DNA of 64,000 nucleotides from contig OW203984.1 in NCBI GenBank assembly GCA_934047225.1, positions 5,403,201-5,467,200 on the forward strand, given 5' to 3'. Shown here one piece after another: positions 29,894-41,460 of the stretch. The number at the start of each line of letters is the position of its first letter. The first letter of the stretch is position 1. This DNA is from Ypsolopha sequella. Taxonomy: Eukaryota; Arthropoda; Insecta; Lepidoptera; Ypsolophidae. A program made the translations under genes and the position numbers. The notes beneath the pieces are model-generated. The model saw only the letters and a list, made by a program, of their open reading frames with translations, was not told the DNA's origin and ran no database searches.

Positions 29894-30653
29894 TTATTTA
29901 TATGAATACAAAGTTTATGGCATTTTGGCAAAAACGGAAAGAACTTTTTTACAATAGGAGAAAGTTTTAAATATTAGTATTTTGCTACGCCTTATTTCCT
30001 ACCTTATTTATTATAGATACAGATTTTTGCTCCGTGAAATTCTATATCTCTATTATATATGTCATGCAAACACATACATAGGTACAGTATCCTATGTAGA
30101 CCTATAGAATAAATTTTAACGGATATAAGATATATACTTTGTAACCTAGGTTTACTCGCAATTTTTTTACGCTTACTCTATCTCTATGTGACAAGGACAA
30201 AGCATAAATATAAGCTATACTCGTAGTAGCCCTTAGTCAACAAAGATAGGCACACAATTTTTCGGAAGTTATTTCGATATAGTATCTCTATCGATATTTG
30301 CAACACTAGTGGTACCTAAGCGGATTAAGAGAGGTTCTAAAGTAGGCTGCTTTGAAACTCGCCAAGAAAAGCAATATCCATTATCTGCGAGTTCGTACCA
30401 AAGCTCTTCGCTCGCTGTACCATTCCAGACGACGATGTACCGTATGTAGAGATGTACCGAGGCGGTGGTACATTGTACCATAAGGTCGGGAACTATGCAA
30501 TATCGTTGCATGTTGCGAAATTGTATTTTTGTACTCCAAATTCAGAGATTTAATTTTCGTGCCGTGTTGTTTGATGGACTGATATTGTAGCGTTATCTAG
30601 TAAAGTAATTAATACGTATTTTGCTTTTGTAAGCTTTTTAATCACTTATACAA
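29894..30653. other. No gene seen
   Basis: AT-rich. TATCTCTATCGATATTTGC lies near 30282. An 80-codon minus-strand frame (30269-30511) shows no motif. Confidence 0.35.
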
Positions 30654-30906
30654 GGTGTAACAAAAGGTGTAACCATATTTAAAGAGCTTATTCAGTCAAT
30701 GGTATAGAACAACTTTTACTATGGAGCCAACACTGAAATCTCAGAAAATAACTGCCCTTCCATACATTTCAGCCGAGCGGCATTGCATTTTTCTATGAAA
30801 CAGTAAATTTTTTTTTCGAGATACAGTGTTTGTTGCATAGTAAAAGTTGTTCTGTACCATTGACTGAATAAGCTCTTTAAATATGGTTACACCTTTCTGT
30901 TACACG
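30654..30906. mobile_element. 253-bp foldback element with 80-bp arms
   Basis: GTGTAACA, AAGGTGTAACCATATTTAAA, GAGCTTATTCAGTCAATGG and GAACAACTTTTACTATG (to 30723) are repeated in inverted order at 30836-30906 with few changes. A scrap of the same arm (AAAAGTTGTTATATACTA then TTGACTGAATAAGCTCTT) is at about 46462-46499. There is no coding frame. Confidence 0.8.
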
Positions 30907-31021
30907 TTCTGTGTATGGGGTAGTATATAAATGTATATAAAAAGAACTAACTATAAAGAATATAAATTTAAAATAAGATTAAATACATTTATATAAAATT
31001 AATATTAACTAAAATGACAAA

Positions 31022-31425
31022 TTAAACTAAAAAACTAGAGTTCCTTAAATTAAAAACTAAACTATAAATAAAACGCCTAACCAAAACAATTATAATAATA
31101 ATAAGAATAAAGAAATTAAAGATAAGAACCCGATCCAGGTCGCTGTCCCCCGGTAGGTTGCCCAGAATGCTGGCAACGTTCCCTCTTGGGATGGCCAGAC
31201 TGATCCTCTGGCCGAGGTAAGCGCCAGGCCTCCTGTCACCCGAGACATCGACCAGGCGCGACGAAAGTTCTTTAAACAGTCGCCGCGCCTCCGGACTCCA
31301 CGGACCCAGCGTCTCCACCCCAAACGGCGCAAACATATAGCACCTGTCCAGTGCGGAATACTTGCGCCGTTTGTTGCTTTCGGCAGTACCCGCCGCTGCA
31401 CCAGCGGCCCTGCAGCTTTAGAATA
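31022..31425 (-). pseudogene. LINE ORF2 C-terminal relic, second copy
   Basis: One minus-strand frame (31336 to 31022) reads MFAPFGVETLGPWSPEARRL, LFKELSSRLVDVSGDRR, GAYLGQRISLAIPRGNVASI and LGNLPGDSDLDRV, matching the relic at 9945-10460 block by block. The N-terminal part continues into another frame. A TTATTATTATTATAAT-type tail follows on the minus strand near 31090-31110, as expected for a LINE end, so the apparent hydrophobic C-terminus is 3' sequence. Two copies at different places show a repeat family. The name of the element is not certain. Confidence 0.6.
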
Positions 31426-31647
31426 AAAAGAAAAATAAAATACAAACTATAAAACTATAAACCGTTTCGAATTCAGTTTGTTGTCATATGGTATCTTCGG
31501 AACTAATATCGGATTTGAAATGATCTTTCTCTTAAGCGGAGTTAATGAATACGTACCGTAATGTTAAAATTTTCACGGAAAATGTATTCGTATTTATCAA
31601 GACATAAGCGAAGAAACGCGAAAAACATATAAAATATAAAAACAAAA

Positions 31648-31800
31648 TTTATACTTGCGATTGTCGGCACTTGGTGAAACTTGAAACACATCTTGAATTA
31701 AAACACTTGTACTAGTAGTTTCACTTTATTTGTGTTAACTCCCGACCGGTTTCGGATTTTATTCCATTTTCAAGGGAAGATCTTAATTAAAATATTTTAC
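31648..31800. repeat. CCAAGTGCC family copy with antisense hammerhead-like core
   Basis: It begins TTATACTTGCGATTGTCGGC, then ACACTTGTACTAGTAG, and ends with the core on the minus strand. Read on the minus strand, the order is core, TAGTACAAGTG, CACCAAGTGCCGACAATCGC, AAGTATAA. The same order is seen at 5785, and I take it as the ancestral one. Confidence 0.7.
31739..31777 (-). ncRNA. Hammerhead-ribozyme-like fold, decayed core
   Basis: On the minus strand: outer helix TCCC with GGGA, core TTGAAAA (consensus CTGATGA), helix II GGA with TCC around an ATAAAA loop, then GAAA, CCGG, TC. Two core bases differ from consensus, so it should be inactive. Helices I and II still pair, with sequences different from those at 7106 and 21606. 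Confidence 0.35.
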
Positions 31801-32111
31801 ATGACTCCAGGCACTAGCTCTGAGCAACGTAAACAATGATAATGTTGACAGAAACTATAATTAAGTAGGTAGGTCGAAAATGTATCAGTGATGTCATGCA
31901 ATAAATTACCCGAAAAATGGGGAATTTACATACAATAATATATAAATGTTTATTTAATGTCAGTTTAAATGTCAAATGAGTCCTAATATGCATAAACATA
32001 TAAAATATACAAAATATATAACATATAAAATATATGTTAGGTACATACAAAGATAATTATAATATGTAATATAGTATATTAAATATAGGTGAACTCTTTA
32101 ATTTCAAGTTG
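31801..32111. other. No gene seen
   Basis: Very AT-rich, with ATATAAAATATA-type simple sequence; nothing assigned. Confidence 0.35.
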
Positions 32112-32489
32112 CTAAATAGTAGTTTATGCTACAAGGGCGAAAAGGATGGACGGAGGACGATTTAAAACACGAGCGTAGCGAGTGTTTTTAACGTAACCGA
32201 GTAATTTATTGCTCTTACGCCCGTGTATCATACTACGTTTTTCAATGCATAGTGTGAGGAAATAAAACGAATATAATCTTGTGAACTTTAAATTATGATT
32301 GGCTCAAAAGGACTGTATCCAGAGCCGTTAAACAATGGAAAAAGAAGTATGACATTTATGGTACACAGGAAAGGCTGCAGGTTAGCCAACCATTGTGAAT
32401 AAGTTAAAAAAATAAATAATAATAATAATCGACTTTCTGTTCGGTTTTGATGCATAAAAAGTGGCCCTTTACGAGCACTTGCATTGAAA
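32112..32489. repeat. Dispersed repeat with GGCTCAAAAGGACTGTATCC, long copy
   Basis: It starts AGTAGTTTATGCTACAAG, includes CGAGCGTAGCGAGTG, TAACGTAACCGAGTAATTTA and CATACTACGTTTTTCAATGC, and ends CGAGCACTTGCATTGAAA. It is collinear with 50591-51014; the 18283 copy lacks the left half. Confidence 0.7.
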
Positions 32490-33813
32490 ACTATCTTAAA
32501 TTACCAGCTTCTGATTACCATGTACGTTTCTATAGACAGAGGTTACTACAGACAGACTGTGTGCTTCTTTATCTTTCTCACTATTATCTCTGTTTCCTTC
32601 TCTCTCACACATGAAAACATACACATACTGAAGTTAATATTTACTTCAACTTAGGTTCAAAGTACAAGACTAAGTAATAACAAGATATGCTAAACAAACT
32701 TTGACCTCACTTACGCTTCTCATGCCTCGATGCCCGTAACTAACTCTACAAATTTAACCTTTGCTGCCCCTTATATGACTTTAAGATCCTTAATCAGACA
32801 ACCGACGAGCTTTTTTCCATTGCACTCAAAAGCCAGAAGAACATTGCTGCCAGCTTTTGCTTATTATTGGATGCTGATCTTAGTACATTTTGAAATAAAA
32901 TTAATTGTATAAAGATATATGTATGTATACAATATTTAAAATACAACAAGAGATCACCAACATTATAAATTAACAAAAATATGGTAATTAAAAAATAATT
33001 TAAATGCGAATTAACATTAAAAGTACAAACAGTGTTGCGTTCATTAGAATTCTAAAATATGAATTTATACGTAATTAATTGTCATTTAAATTAAATAAAA
33101 AAATGTGTTATATATTATATATATTAGGTCTTTCCATTTAAAATTGCTGTTTTCTACAGAGAGTTTGAAAGTAACTCAATTTTCAGTACTTACATTTTTG
33201 CATTTTTTTTAGGAATGATAAATCAAAATTATGTAATTTATTTTGTGTATGAATGCTATTGTGTATGTGTATATTTGTGTATGTGTATGAAGCTAACACC
33301 AACATTAATTTAATTTTTGGAAAGTGTCAGCTGTAAAAAAATATTACGAATCTTCATAGAAATGGATTTTGAAGATTTAATTTTTATAATCAAACCGAAC
33401 ATTTAAAAAAAAGTTAAATCGTAGATGTAAAACCTTTAAATAAACTTTCAAATAAAAAACAAATAATTGAAATAGCTATTGAATTACAGGAATTATGAAC
33501 TTATGAATCTGTAAAAAAAATTCGGGAATTTTATAGATAAAAAAAATTGGTAAAAATCTTACATTGCTTCTCATTTAAATAAATACAGATAAAATTTAAA
33601 AAATGGGGCACCTATTCTGTATATATCCTAAATTATGGGCCTTTGCATACGTTGTATTTTATGTCTGCGCGTTTTCACTCTTATTGCATTTGTATTGAAC
33701 AGATTTCTGGCTGCGACAGACGCGCGTATTTTTCGCGTTAGAATCGCGTTTGTATCGCGAACTGCGCGTATAAATTACGCCGTGTGCATAGTCTCTAAGG
33801 AATGTCATCAGGA
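32490..33813. other. No gene seen
   Basis: Long AT-rich stretch. Frames of 60-67 codons overlap on both strands without motifs. Tandem TGTGTATGTGTATAT-like sequence lies near 33261-33290. Confidence 0.4.
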
Positions 33814-34122
33814 CCAAAGATTTCAAAAATTTAGATGAGAGGGCACCTAAAATCTGTTGCATTGTTTTTGAATGTGTGCGTTAACATACTGCCGACGCGC
33901 GCACATTTATGAGTGCGCAATCTGTCTACTTACGGTCAGCAAACTGATCAGACTACTAAATTTGTTAAAATGATTAACTTTAATTGCACTTAAGGCGTCC
34001 AACTATCACTGTGTTCAGATGAGCACTAATTCCAAACGTGTGAGCGTCACCCATTTAAAGGTGGAAACATTTTGGTGCTATCATACTAGGGTAAGGGCTT
34101 ATCTTTACTTTTGAAATCTTTG
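33814..34122. mobile_element. 309-bp hAT-type MITE, copy 1
   Basis: The ends CAAAGATTTCAAAA and TTTTGAAATCTTTG are inverted. The same 309-bp element lies in the opposite orientation at 49628-49936. Flanking octamers ATCAGGAC (33806-33813) and ATCTCGAC (34123-34130) are a decayed 8-bp duplication. There is no transposase. Confidence 0.85.
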
Positions 34123-34130
34123 ATCTCGAC

Positions 34131-34808
34131 TTGGTCTTCAAAATTCTTATCCTGAATGGTGACACCATAATCATTCTCAATAGTAGTTGGAACATACCCA
34201 AAGATCGTTCTCGAATCGGAGACCTAATTGTAAAGAAACATTTGTACGAAATACAAATTGTAAGCGTCTGTCGGCGCGAGTGCATTTGACATGAGATTTA
34301 TGATTTTAATAAAACCCTCCAGACTCACCCAGCGATGCGCGCACAAATATTATAATGCAATATTTCTTTCTGAAATATATTTCTACATTGGTTCGCAGCT
34401 AACCAATTACGAAAATGTTTAATTTAGTTCAACGCTAATTCAATTAAGTTACGACAGCTATAAAATATATTTTTGACATAATTAATTCTGTTTTATTGTA
34501 AATCATTATAAACAAACACAGCAGCGTACAATTGTATTTCTCTATCAGTACCATCCTATACTAATTGGTACATGTGATGCTCATGCATATTGGTTTACAA
34601 AGAGACTTCCAAAGCATAGACAAAATGACTACTAAAATACCTATAATACCTCACATTACCACATTGTAAATTTGTTATAATTTAGAATTGTAGATGAAAA
34701 ATCCATAATTACAATAGGTATAATCATTTAGGCGTTACATGCAGCGAAATAGCTGCAACTTTAGAAAAAAAATTGTACATACTAGAATAATAATAAAAAA
34801 TATAGAAA
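34131..34808. other. No gene seen
   Basis: AT-rich DNA; nothing that I can assign. Confidence 0.35.
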
Positions 34809-34988
34809 AATTAAATGCCTAGAAATAGCAATGAACTATTTTTACATAGCAAAGTTTTCGGAAACAACAAACATTTTATATTACCAAATGCGGCCGTTTT
34901 TAGCAAAAGTTTTTAGCTCATCGAAGACGTTTTCTATGAAAACTAATGCGATTTAAAAACAGTTCATTGCTTTTTCTAGACATTTAAT
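34809..34988. repeat. 180-bp foldback, 35-bp arms
   Basis: AATTAAATGCCTAGAAATAG then CAATGAACTATTTTTA (34809-34843) pairs with TAAAAACAGTTCATTGC then TTTTTCTAGACATTTAATT (34953-34988). The inside is non-coding. Confidence 0.65.
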
Positions 34989-35230
34989 TGAGCAAACTTT
35001 TAATAATTATTCTTGTAATTATATTTTTTTTATAAAGTGGCAACACTCGCTAACCGCCACTGATGTTCCCACGCGTCTCAAGACTTATTAACTGAATCAA
35101 ACTTCTTCATGCCTCTCTTTAAATATATTAAAAACACAGTAGATAAACTGTAAATTGAATGAAAATATTATTCAAAGTGATAAAACGATGTGTATATAAA
35201 GTGCTCACAAAGTGAAAATAATAATAACAA

Positions 35231-35272
35231 TTGGCTCAAAAGGAGTTGCACCCAGAGCCATAAAACCATTTT
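35231..35272. repeat. Scrap of the GGCTCAAAAGGACTG repeat
   Basis: TTGGCTCAAAAGGAGTTGCA followed by CCCAGAGCCATAAAACC matches the middle of 50806-50840 with changes. Confidence 0.5.
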
Positions 35273-35410
35273 AAAAAAAAAACACCGGCTTGCTTCTGCG
35301 CTGAATGATTTCTAAATGGAGAAAATTGATGGGCAGTTAGCATTATTGACGTGCTATAAAAAAAATCCCCTTCATAAAAGCGATAACTTGCTATGAACAC
35401 AGTAAGGTGT

Positions 35411-35560
35411 GTGCTTTATCTATAAAATAATACCCTACCTGACTGTCTTACTGACTGCTTGATCTATCAACTGACTGCCTGATCTATCAACGACCAGACC
35501 AAACGGCTGGGCTAAGAAACATGAAAGGACTGTAAGTTCGAATGTTTATACCGCTGAACG
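35411..35560. repeat. Short relative of the 27768 dispersed repeat
   Basis: CTGACTGTCTTACTGACTGC, a duplicated CTGATCTATCAACTGAC unit and AGACCAAACGGCTGGGC followed by AAGAAACATGAAAGG have the same order as at 27785-27850. Confidence 0.45.
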
Positions 35561-35574
35561 CATCGTTCACAGGT

Positions 35575-35705
35575 TTATACTGTTGATTGTTGGCACTTGG
35601 TGGAACTTGGAATACATTATTATAATTCCTATTCCTTTGGTAATGGCATAAAGGTGAAACCGATCAGGAATTTCTTAATTTTGTGGAATAGTACAAGTGA
35701 TTTTT
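35575..35705. repeat. CCAAGTGCC family copy with hammerhead-like core
   Basis: The family mark is antisense at the left (TTGATTGTTGGCACTTGGTG) and the core is sense, followed by GGAATAGTACAAGTGATT. This is the same opposed joining as at 6995. Confidence 0.6.
35631..35671 (+). ncRNA. Hammerhead-ribozyme-like fold, strongly decayed
   Basis: The outer helix ATTCCT (35631-35636) pairs with AGGAAT (35666-35671). Between them lie a changed core (TTGGTAA), GAAA (35656-35659), CCGA and TC. Helix II is weak. It is kept because its outer helix pairs with a sequence different from the other copies. Confidence 0.28.
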
Positions 35706-36298
35706 TGTTCACAATGACTGTAGGTTCCTTGTATGATCGCAGTAGGTGTAGACAGCCGTACAACGTTGCTCTAGTCCTATACTAAGTAGGTGAAATTGAT
35801 TATTTGAACCAAATTTGAACTGAAAACTTGGCAAATGATCAGTAACAAGGTTCAATCACCATTTCCGTGCAATTAACAAAATTTTATATTGGTTTTCCAG
35901 ATAGATAATTATGTTTTGTACTGCTGCGTTTCGCAAAAAATTACATCAAGCATTGTTTCTGAGCGCTTAGCAGGTCTCCAGTATCAATTTAGCTAAATCA
36001 ATCAAAATCAAACAAATCAAAAGTAACATTAGATACTAGCCATTGACATAAATAGTAAGGACATGGCTATCAGCGCGCTAAAATATCGCCATAAAAACGG
36101 TGCCCACTGACTTTTACGATATATGACAATTCACTATACACTATACAGGCACAAAATAACCACTAATACAAGGTTGACTCCATTTAACTAGCGAAAACAG
36201 GGGCACGCACATATAGATGCGTACTTACGACGATCTCGGACATAGTCGGGCGAATTCCAGTCACGAGTGCATGCGCTTTGGCGATACCTGTGATTATT
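35706..36298. other. No gene seen
   Basis: AT-rich, with no frames of note. ATCAGCGCGCTAAAATATCG near 36070 is the only GC-richer word. Confidence 0.35.
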
Positions 36299-36306
36299 AT
36301 TTGGAG

Positions 36307-36570
36307 CAGTGGCGTGCACAGAACATTTTGCTGGAAAAGCAAGCAATTAGTCAAGAATAACAATTAAAAAAAATATGAAAAAATTTAAATACCACTTTGA
36401 AAAAAAAATATTTGTATAACGCCAGGGTAGACAATGTCTAGTGAAAATTTCCAATACAAACGTTTTTTTTTCAAAGAGTTATTTAAATTTTTTAATTTTT
36501 TTTTATTGTTATTCTTGACCAATTGCTTGCTTTTCTAGCAAAAAGTCTTCCAGCACAGGCACGCCACTGA
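36307..36570. mobile_element. 264-bp hAT-type foldback MITE, copy 1
   Basis: Inverted ends CAGTGGCGTGCAC and (right, degraded inside) GGCACGCCACTG, with arms of over 100 bp. An exact 8-bp duplication ATTTGGAG flanks it (36299-36306, 36571-36578). It is the same family as 45272-45531 and 46563-46826. There is no coding frame. Confidence 0.9.
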
Positions 36571-36744
36571 TTTGGAGTGACGTTTTTTATGGTATAAAAT
36601 ATGAGTAAAGCCTATCGAATTACCCATCATTGCAGAAAGGTTAACGAATTTATAGACTTAGTAATTAATTGTAATAAATAAATACGTTTGAATAATATAT
36701 ATACATTTTTATTTAAATAACTCCCAACTCGAAGTTTTCACAGA

Positions 36745-36950
36745 TTTATTATAAGTTAGCTTTTCGCCCGCGGCTCCGCCCGCGTTCATTAAATCTCTAC
36801 ATTTTATTAACGAATTAGCAAATCATTAACAACCGTTATGACCTATATTTTGACCTGGGTAACTACAATGATAATTTAAAAAAAACGCCAAAATGCGTCG
36901 AGTGGTTCTCAAGTTAAAACGGAACATACATACAGACAGACAAAAATTCT
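36745..36950. repeat. Insect dispersed repeat with GCCCGCGGCTCCGCCCGCGT
   Basis: TTAGCTTTTCGCCCGCGGCT at the start and GTGGTTCTCAAG, GGAACATACATACAGACAG at the end are words of a repeat I know from many arthropod genomes. Class not certain (a LINE or SINE 3' part is possible). Confidence 0.5.
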
Positions 36951-37132
36951 AGAAATGGTAGTTTTGGCTTCAAACACTTATAACACTTAACTAAAGATAC
37001 TAAAAAAAACACTAAAAACCAAATTCAGGAAAAAAAAATGAAAAAAGAATTTGTGTACACAGTACGAAATTTTTAATACTTTATTATTAGTACATAGATG
37101 ACAGCCCTAGCGTAAAGGTTGAGCGTAGGTAA

Positions 37133-37557
37133 TTAAGGCGATATGTAAAAGTTTTAGCGTCCCTGTTACTCCATATGCGAAAAACCCTCAGTGCGAGAGG
37201 GACGGATTCGTGGAAAAGTAGCAAAAAGTAGGTTTTTTATTAATATAAAATGTACTAAAAATGCTATCAAAATTTCGTTTAACCAGGTCCTAGATACTGT
37301 TAAAACCCATCTAATAAAATATAATTGCAGTCTATATGTCATTCTAAATTGTCAAACCAGGAGAATTGGTGTCGATAAAGACCTCATTTCAATAAATATT
37401 TCTATCGAGCCGAAATTCTCCAATCGCGTTTCTGTTTTAACAGATCCCTAGAGAAAGATTTCAAAAATAATATACTATTTTATCAATATTATACATTATA
37501 TACCGAAGTAGATATAGAAGTTCTAAAAGTGTCAATATTTTTTCCGTAGCGCCTTAA
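37133..37557 (+). mobile_element. 425-bp TTAA-bounded element, best copy
   Basis: It starts TTAAGGCGATATGTAAAAG and ends TTTTTTCCGTAGCGCCTTAA, giving an 8-bp inverted end TTAAGGCG with the TTAA. Related pieces are at 715, 1065, 21693, 53068 and 63754. An 86-codon plus frame inside (37191-37451) is not conserved in the other copies. The TTAA borders suggest piggyBac-type mobilisation. Confidence 0.8.
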
Positions 37558-40259
37558 AATCAAGGTCACCCGGAGTAGGCCTTCTGTTAGTGGTTATTTT
37601 GTGATACAGGTGTGGGCACCAATTTTCTTGTACCGAAAATATTCGCGGCATTCATTGTTATTGTTTTGGATCATTGTTACCAGCACAGTTTTTTCTGAAG
37701 AATTTACAGCTCTTCAGTGCTTTTCTGTCTGACGTTTAGTTGATAACTTAGATTTATTGTAGTAATGAATAAAAAATACCTTTTTCCTCTTTCTTGGACG
37801 TGAGTTGCGAATTTACCTAAAGTAATAACGCTTTATTTCAAGGAAAGAACTCGACGAAAAATTCATTTTAATATTTTATGCTTGTTTTAATGATAAAACC
37901 TCAAGAATATTAATAAATTTGATGAACGGAGCTTTATAGTAATTGAAAATCTTTATAATGGACGGGCTAGATTATTTCATTCCAGAAAATTTGTCCAAAG
38001 TTTTTCATATCTCGTCCTGTATTTATGTTTCATTAACCAAGTATTGTTTCGTTTGCGGCGCGAGTCTCGCTGGATATTTTCAGTAAAGCCTTACTTTAAA
38101 AATACGGATCCCAAATTAGGGTCTTCACATGCAAACTCCGTGTTTTTATAATCAAATTTGGTACCTTAAATTAAGGTGCGTTGAAAAAATACAAGGTATA
38201 AATGTAGGAGGAAATTGTGAGCCGAATTAAATAAGTTTTTATTTTGTTTCAGAGTCACTGAGGACGGAATTTGAGTTCAATGGTCATTCTCAAAAATGCT
38301 AAGTTAAATATACCGGGTGTACATGGACAAGTATCTTTAAATGAAACCACATAATCTACTGATCATAATGAACAAAAATGGGACCTTCGCAGACAGATTC
38401 CGCTTTTCTGTTTTTAAGACAATAAAATAAAAATATTTTATGTCGGACAACTTTAAATCCATAGAATATTAGTAGACTTAATAGTAGGTTAGTAACAAGG
38501 AAAAAAAATGGAATAAAATATAAACACTAAACCATAACAATATTTAATAACTATACAAAAACACTATGAAAAATGCACCAAGAGCGACCAAGGGGATGAG
38601 CAGGTATCCATGATCACTCTCCGCACAAAGCACCTCCATAGTGGCGACGAAAATCTGTCGGCTACAGTCTCCAAGATGGTGTTTGGACTGTCCCGCATCC
38701 TGCGAATCAAGGATGTGGTGTTTAATGAAAATAAATACGATTTAATGACTTCTTCGTCTTTTATTGTAGTTTTCTATAGTATTGTATTGTGTTTTCTTGT
38801 ATTATGTATTATTTAATAAATGAAACTAAATATACTAATAAAATAAACAAACTTAAATAACGGATTAACAAATAATAAAAATAATAATTCCTGAACATGA
38901 AAAAAATTGCCAATATCGCTGTCGTCTCGGGGAAGAGTACCCATACCAGGACACTAGCAGCATTACCTCGTCCTAGTTTTCTATATAATTTACTTAATAA
39001 AATAATAAAGAAAACTTTGTGAAATATATTTCGGGTCCTATCCTGGGTCTGGCATTATTTAATGCAGTTCATAATGCATTAACTAAGGCATTAAATAATG
39101 TCAGTCGTTTTTTTGGACTATTTTATATGGGACAGCTTGCGACTTTGTCTAGGAAGACGCCGCTTGGCATATACATAGTTAATCCTTTGTTATAGTTTCT
39201 TTATAGTAATTGTTATAGTATTCCTTGGCATAGTTGGTCGTTCTGAGCTGATTTAGCCCGGTTGACACGAGGTGACACCCTGTGAGGTGTGCCGAAATTG
39301 TATCGGTGAAACGTTTGGCATATAGTCAACAACAATCACACGTGAGTGTTCAAACCGTATGTAATAATAATTTTCTATGATACGCTAACGAACGCTTTAA
39401 TTACAACAGTTAAAGAGATTTTCAAAAAGGTCAATGATTTTGCTTGGGAAGTAATTTTAAGTTATTGCGGGCGCGTGTTTCAGACAGAAAATACGTAAAG
39501 TCTAAAGATAATTAGTTAAGGGGTGTGACTCTCATATTGAGTTAAGAGGATGGCATACCCTAGAATATTTTTTTATTACCGGTCCAGCACAATAAGTCTA
39601 ATGGCAAATAACTTATTAGCTTTTCATGGAGGCGATTATATGTTGGCTCTTTGGCCTCTTTTTCTTGGACTCGTAATACTAGTGATCACGCAGCGAAACA
39701 ACAAATTGGTGTGTTTAGCTAATACTGAATTATTTTTTAGGGAAAAAAATTCTATTTTATAAACAAAAATCAAGTTGATGTCTTTACCACGTTTTTGAAA
39801 CGAACGTTTGACAACCAAAAAAAAAGAGGGTGGAAATCTTTTTTTTTTGACAAAAGTATAAATCTTAATACATTGTTTTTAGGTGGAATCCTTAGATAAA
39901 AGATCGATAAATCAAATATATTTTCTTCAATATGAGGAGAGACCTAGTTTCTTCCAATGAACCCTTGAAAATCTGGTGTTGTTGATGTTCTAGCGTCAGG
40001 TGTCCCGTTAAGGGGATGGTGACAAAAAGAACTAAACTTTGTGACGTTTCATTATAGTTTTTAGAAAGTGTCTACGTTGCCACTAGCGGAATTGCAAAAC
40101 ATTCGCTTTGCTATTTTTGAGTAAAAGAGCTAGGATGTAGTATTCACGTTTTAGGGTTCGAATCCCTTCGTCAGGAAATTCTCATGTTTTGCTTTTTTTT
40201 GTAGGTGTCTTTTTAACATTTTATTTTATTTTTTAATGTTAATTTTAACAAAAAAAAAC
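37558..40259. other. Longest stretch without an assigned element
   Basis: About 2.7 kb with short frames only (60-70 codons). 38343-38378 resembles 205-245. A small palindrome TGGCATTATTTAATGC with GCATTAAATAATGTCA lies at 39050-39103. A GGGTTCGAATCCC word (about 40154), the tRNA B-box form, stands alone without a convincing A box. No exon, promoter or RNA gene is supported. Confidence 0.45.
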
Positions 40260-40585
40260 AGAAGGTATCGAAAGTTTACTAAAATTTACAAAAAAAAAAT
40301 GTTTCTACGTAAAGTATTCAGCTTTATGTTTATTTTCATTTCTTCTTGAACATAGTCATATTGTTTTTTTTAATTGAAGTGTATTAAGAAATAATTTTAA
40401 ATAAAATCATATATTTAGCCATATATAGTGTTTTATTAAATTTTAAGTAGAAAAAACTCAAAATTTTTATAATTCGAAAACTACTAAACTTTGCATTATA
40501 GTACATTCAGTCAGAAATGTTCAAAATCACTTTCTATATCATCCTTGAAAATATTCACATCGATGTCCCAAACACCCTGTATAGT
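40260..40585 (-). repeat. Repeat matching 13.36-13.64 kb in reverse
   Basis: On the minus strand it reads from CTATACAGGGTGTTTGGGAC and ACATCGATGTGAATATTTTC through TTTTGAACATTTCTGACTG to GTTTCTACG-type sequence, as between the direct repeats at 13363-13761. The TACAGGGTGT end is typical of TA-target elements. Confidence 0.55.
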
Positions 40586-40745
40586 ATTATATGGAACAAA
40601 ACTTAAATAACAAAAAAGTTGTTCAAAATTAAAACTAAATATTCCTACAAAATACTTATAACATAAACTAACCAAAAATCTAAAAATAAAATTACCTTTA
40701 TACTAAACTTAATAAAATTACCTTTATACTAAACTAAATAAAAAG

Positions 40746-40841
40746 ACACTAATCAAAGTCTTCTTGTACGAGTTCCACTATTTTATGTAAAATAAAATAT
40801 ATAAAATAGTGGAACTCATACAAGAAGACTTTGATTAGTGT
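40746..40841. repeat. 96-bp foldback with 41-bp arms
   Basis: Arms 40746-40786 and 40801-40841 are inverted copies with one mismatch (ACACTAATCAAAGTCTTC at the outer end), separated by 14 bp of AT. It would form a long hairpin in RNA. Confidence 0.85.
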
Positions 40842-41217
40842 TAGAATGAAGTTCCATCAAGGAGTCACACCTTTTAGTATAAATTATTAAATAAAAAGAG
40901 ATTTATGGTTAAAATGATTTTATAATTTGTCAAAAATCTTAGTAATTTGGTATTGTCGTAACGTAAAAATATAATTTTACTTCTCAGTTCAGAACCAGAC
41001 GCTTGCTCCGAGCATTCACAGATGATTGAGCGAACCTTTGAAGTTGTATCAGACGATGATTAATTACTGCTTCAGACAGCTTCATTCACCGAGCTCTCTC
41101 TGTGTCGGCCGCGCCGAACCTACCCACTAATTATATATGCACACCGATGCTTCCAAGCCTTTACGTGTTTTCAAAGCTTTCAAGAGCACCAAACACAAAA
41201 AAAAATTGTCTACTCCC
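40842..41217. other. No gene seen
   Basis: No frame or repeat that I can assign. Confidence 0.35.
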
Positions 41218-41460
41218 ATACTGCAATAAGGTAATTGCAACATCAAAAGCAGTTTCACAAGTATCTATATTGTTTATCTGATGTTATAATATTACATTAT
41301 AACACCGCTAGAGGGCCAATCAACAACAGAGACGAGAAATAATACCCGATCTCATTTCTTAAGCTACGCCCTCTTTAGTCTGATTGGCCTTCAAGGCAGC
41401 ATTACCGAGACGACGCACTCCAAGGTTCATGAACGAGTGTTCTTCTTCTCATTTTTCGTG
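41218..41460. repeat. Dispersed repeat, relative of 49207-49430
   Basis: CTGCAATAAGGTAATTGCAAC, AAAGCAGTTT, ACACCGCTAGAGGGCCAATC, AGACGAG, and GATTGGCCTTCAAGGCAGCA are matched in order at 49.2-49.4 kb with moderate divergence. Confidence 0.55.

Noticed and set aside
40140..40180. tRNA gene suggested by GGGTTCGAATCCC
   Set aside because: No A box at the right distance and no acceptor stem or anticodon arm.
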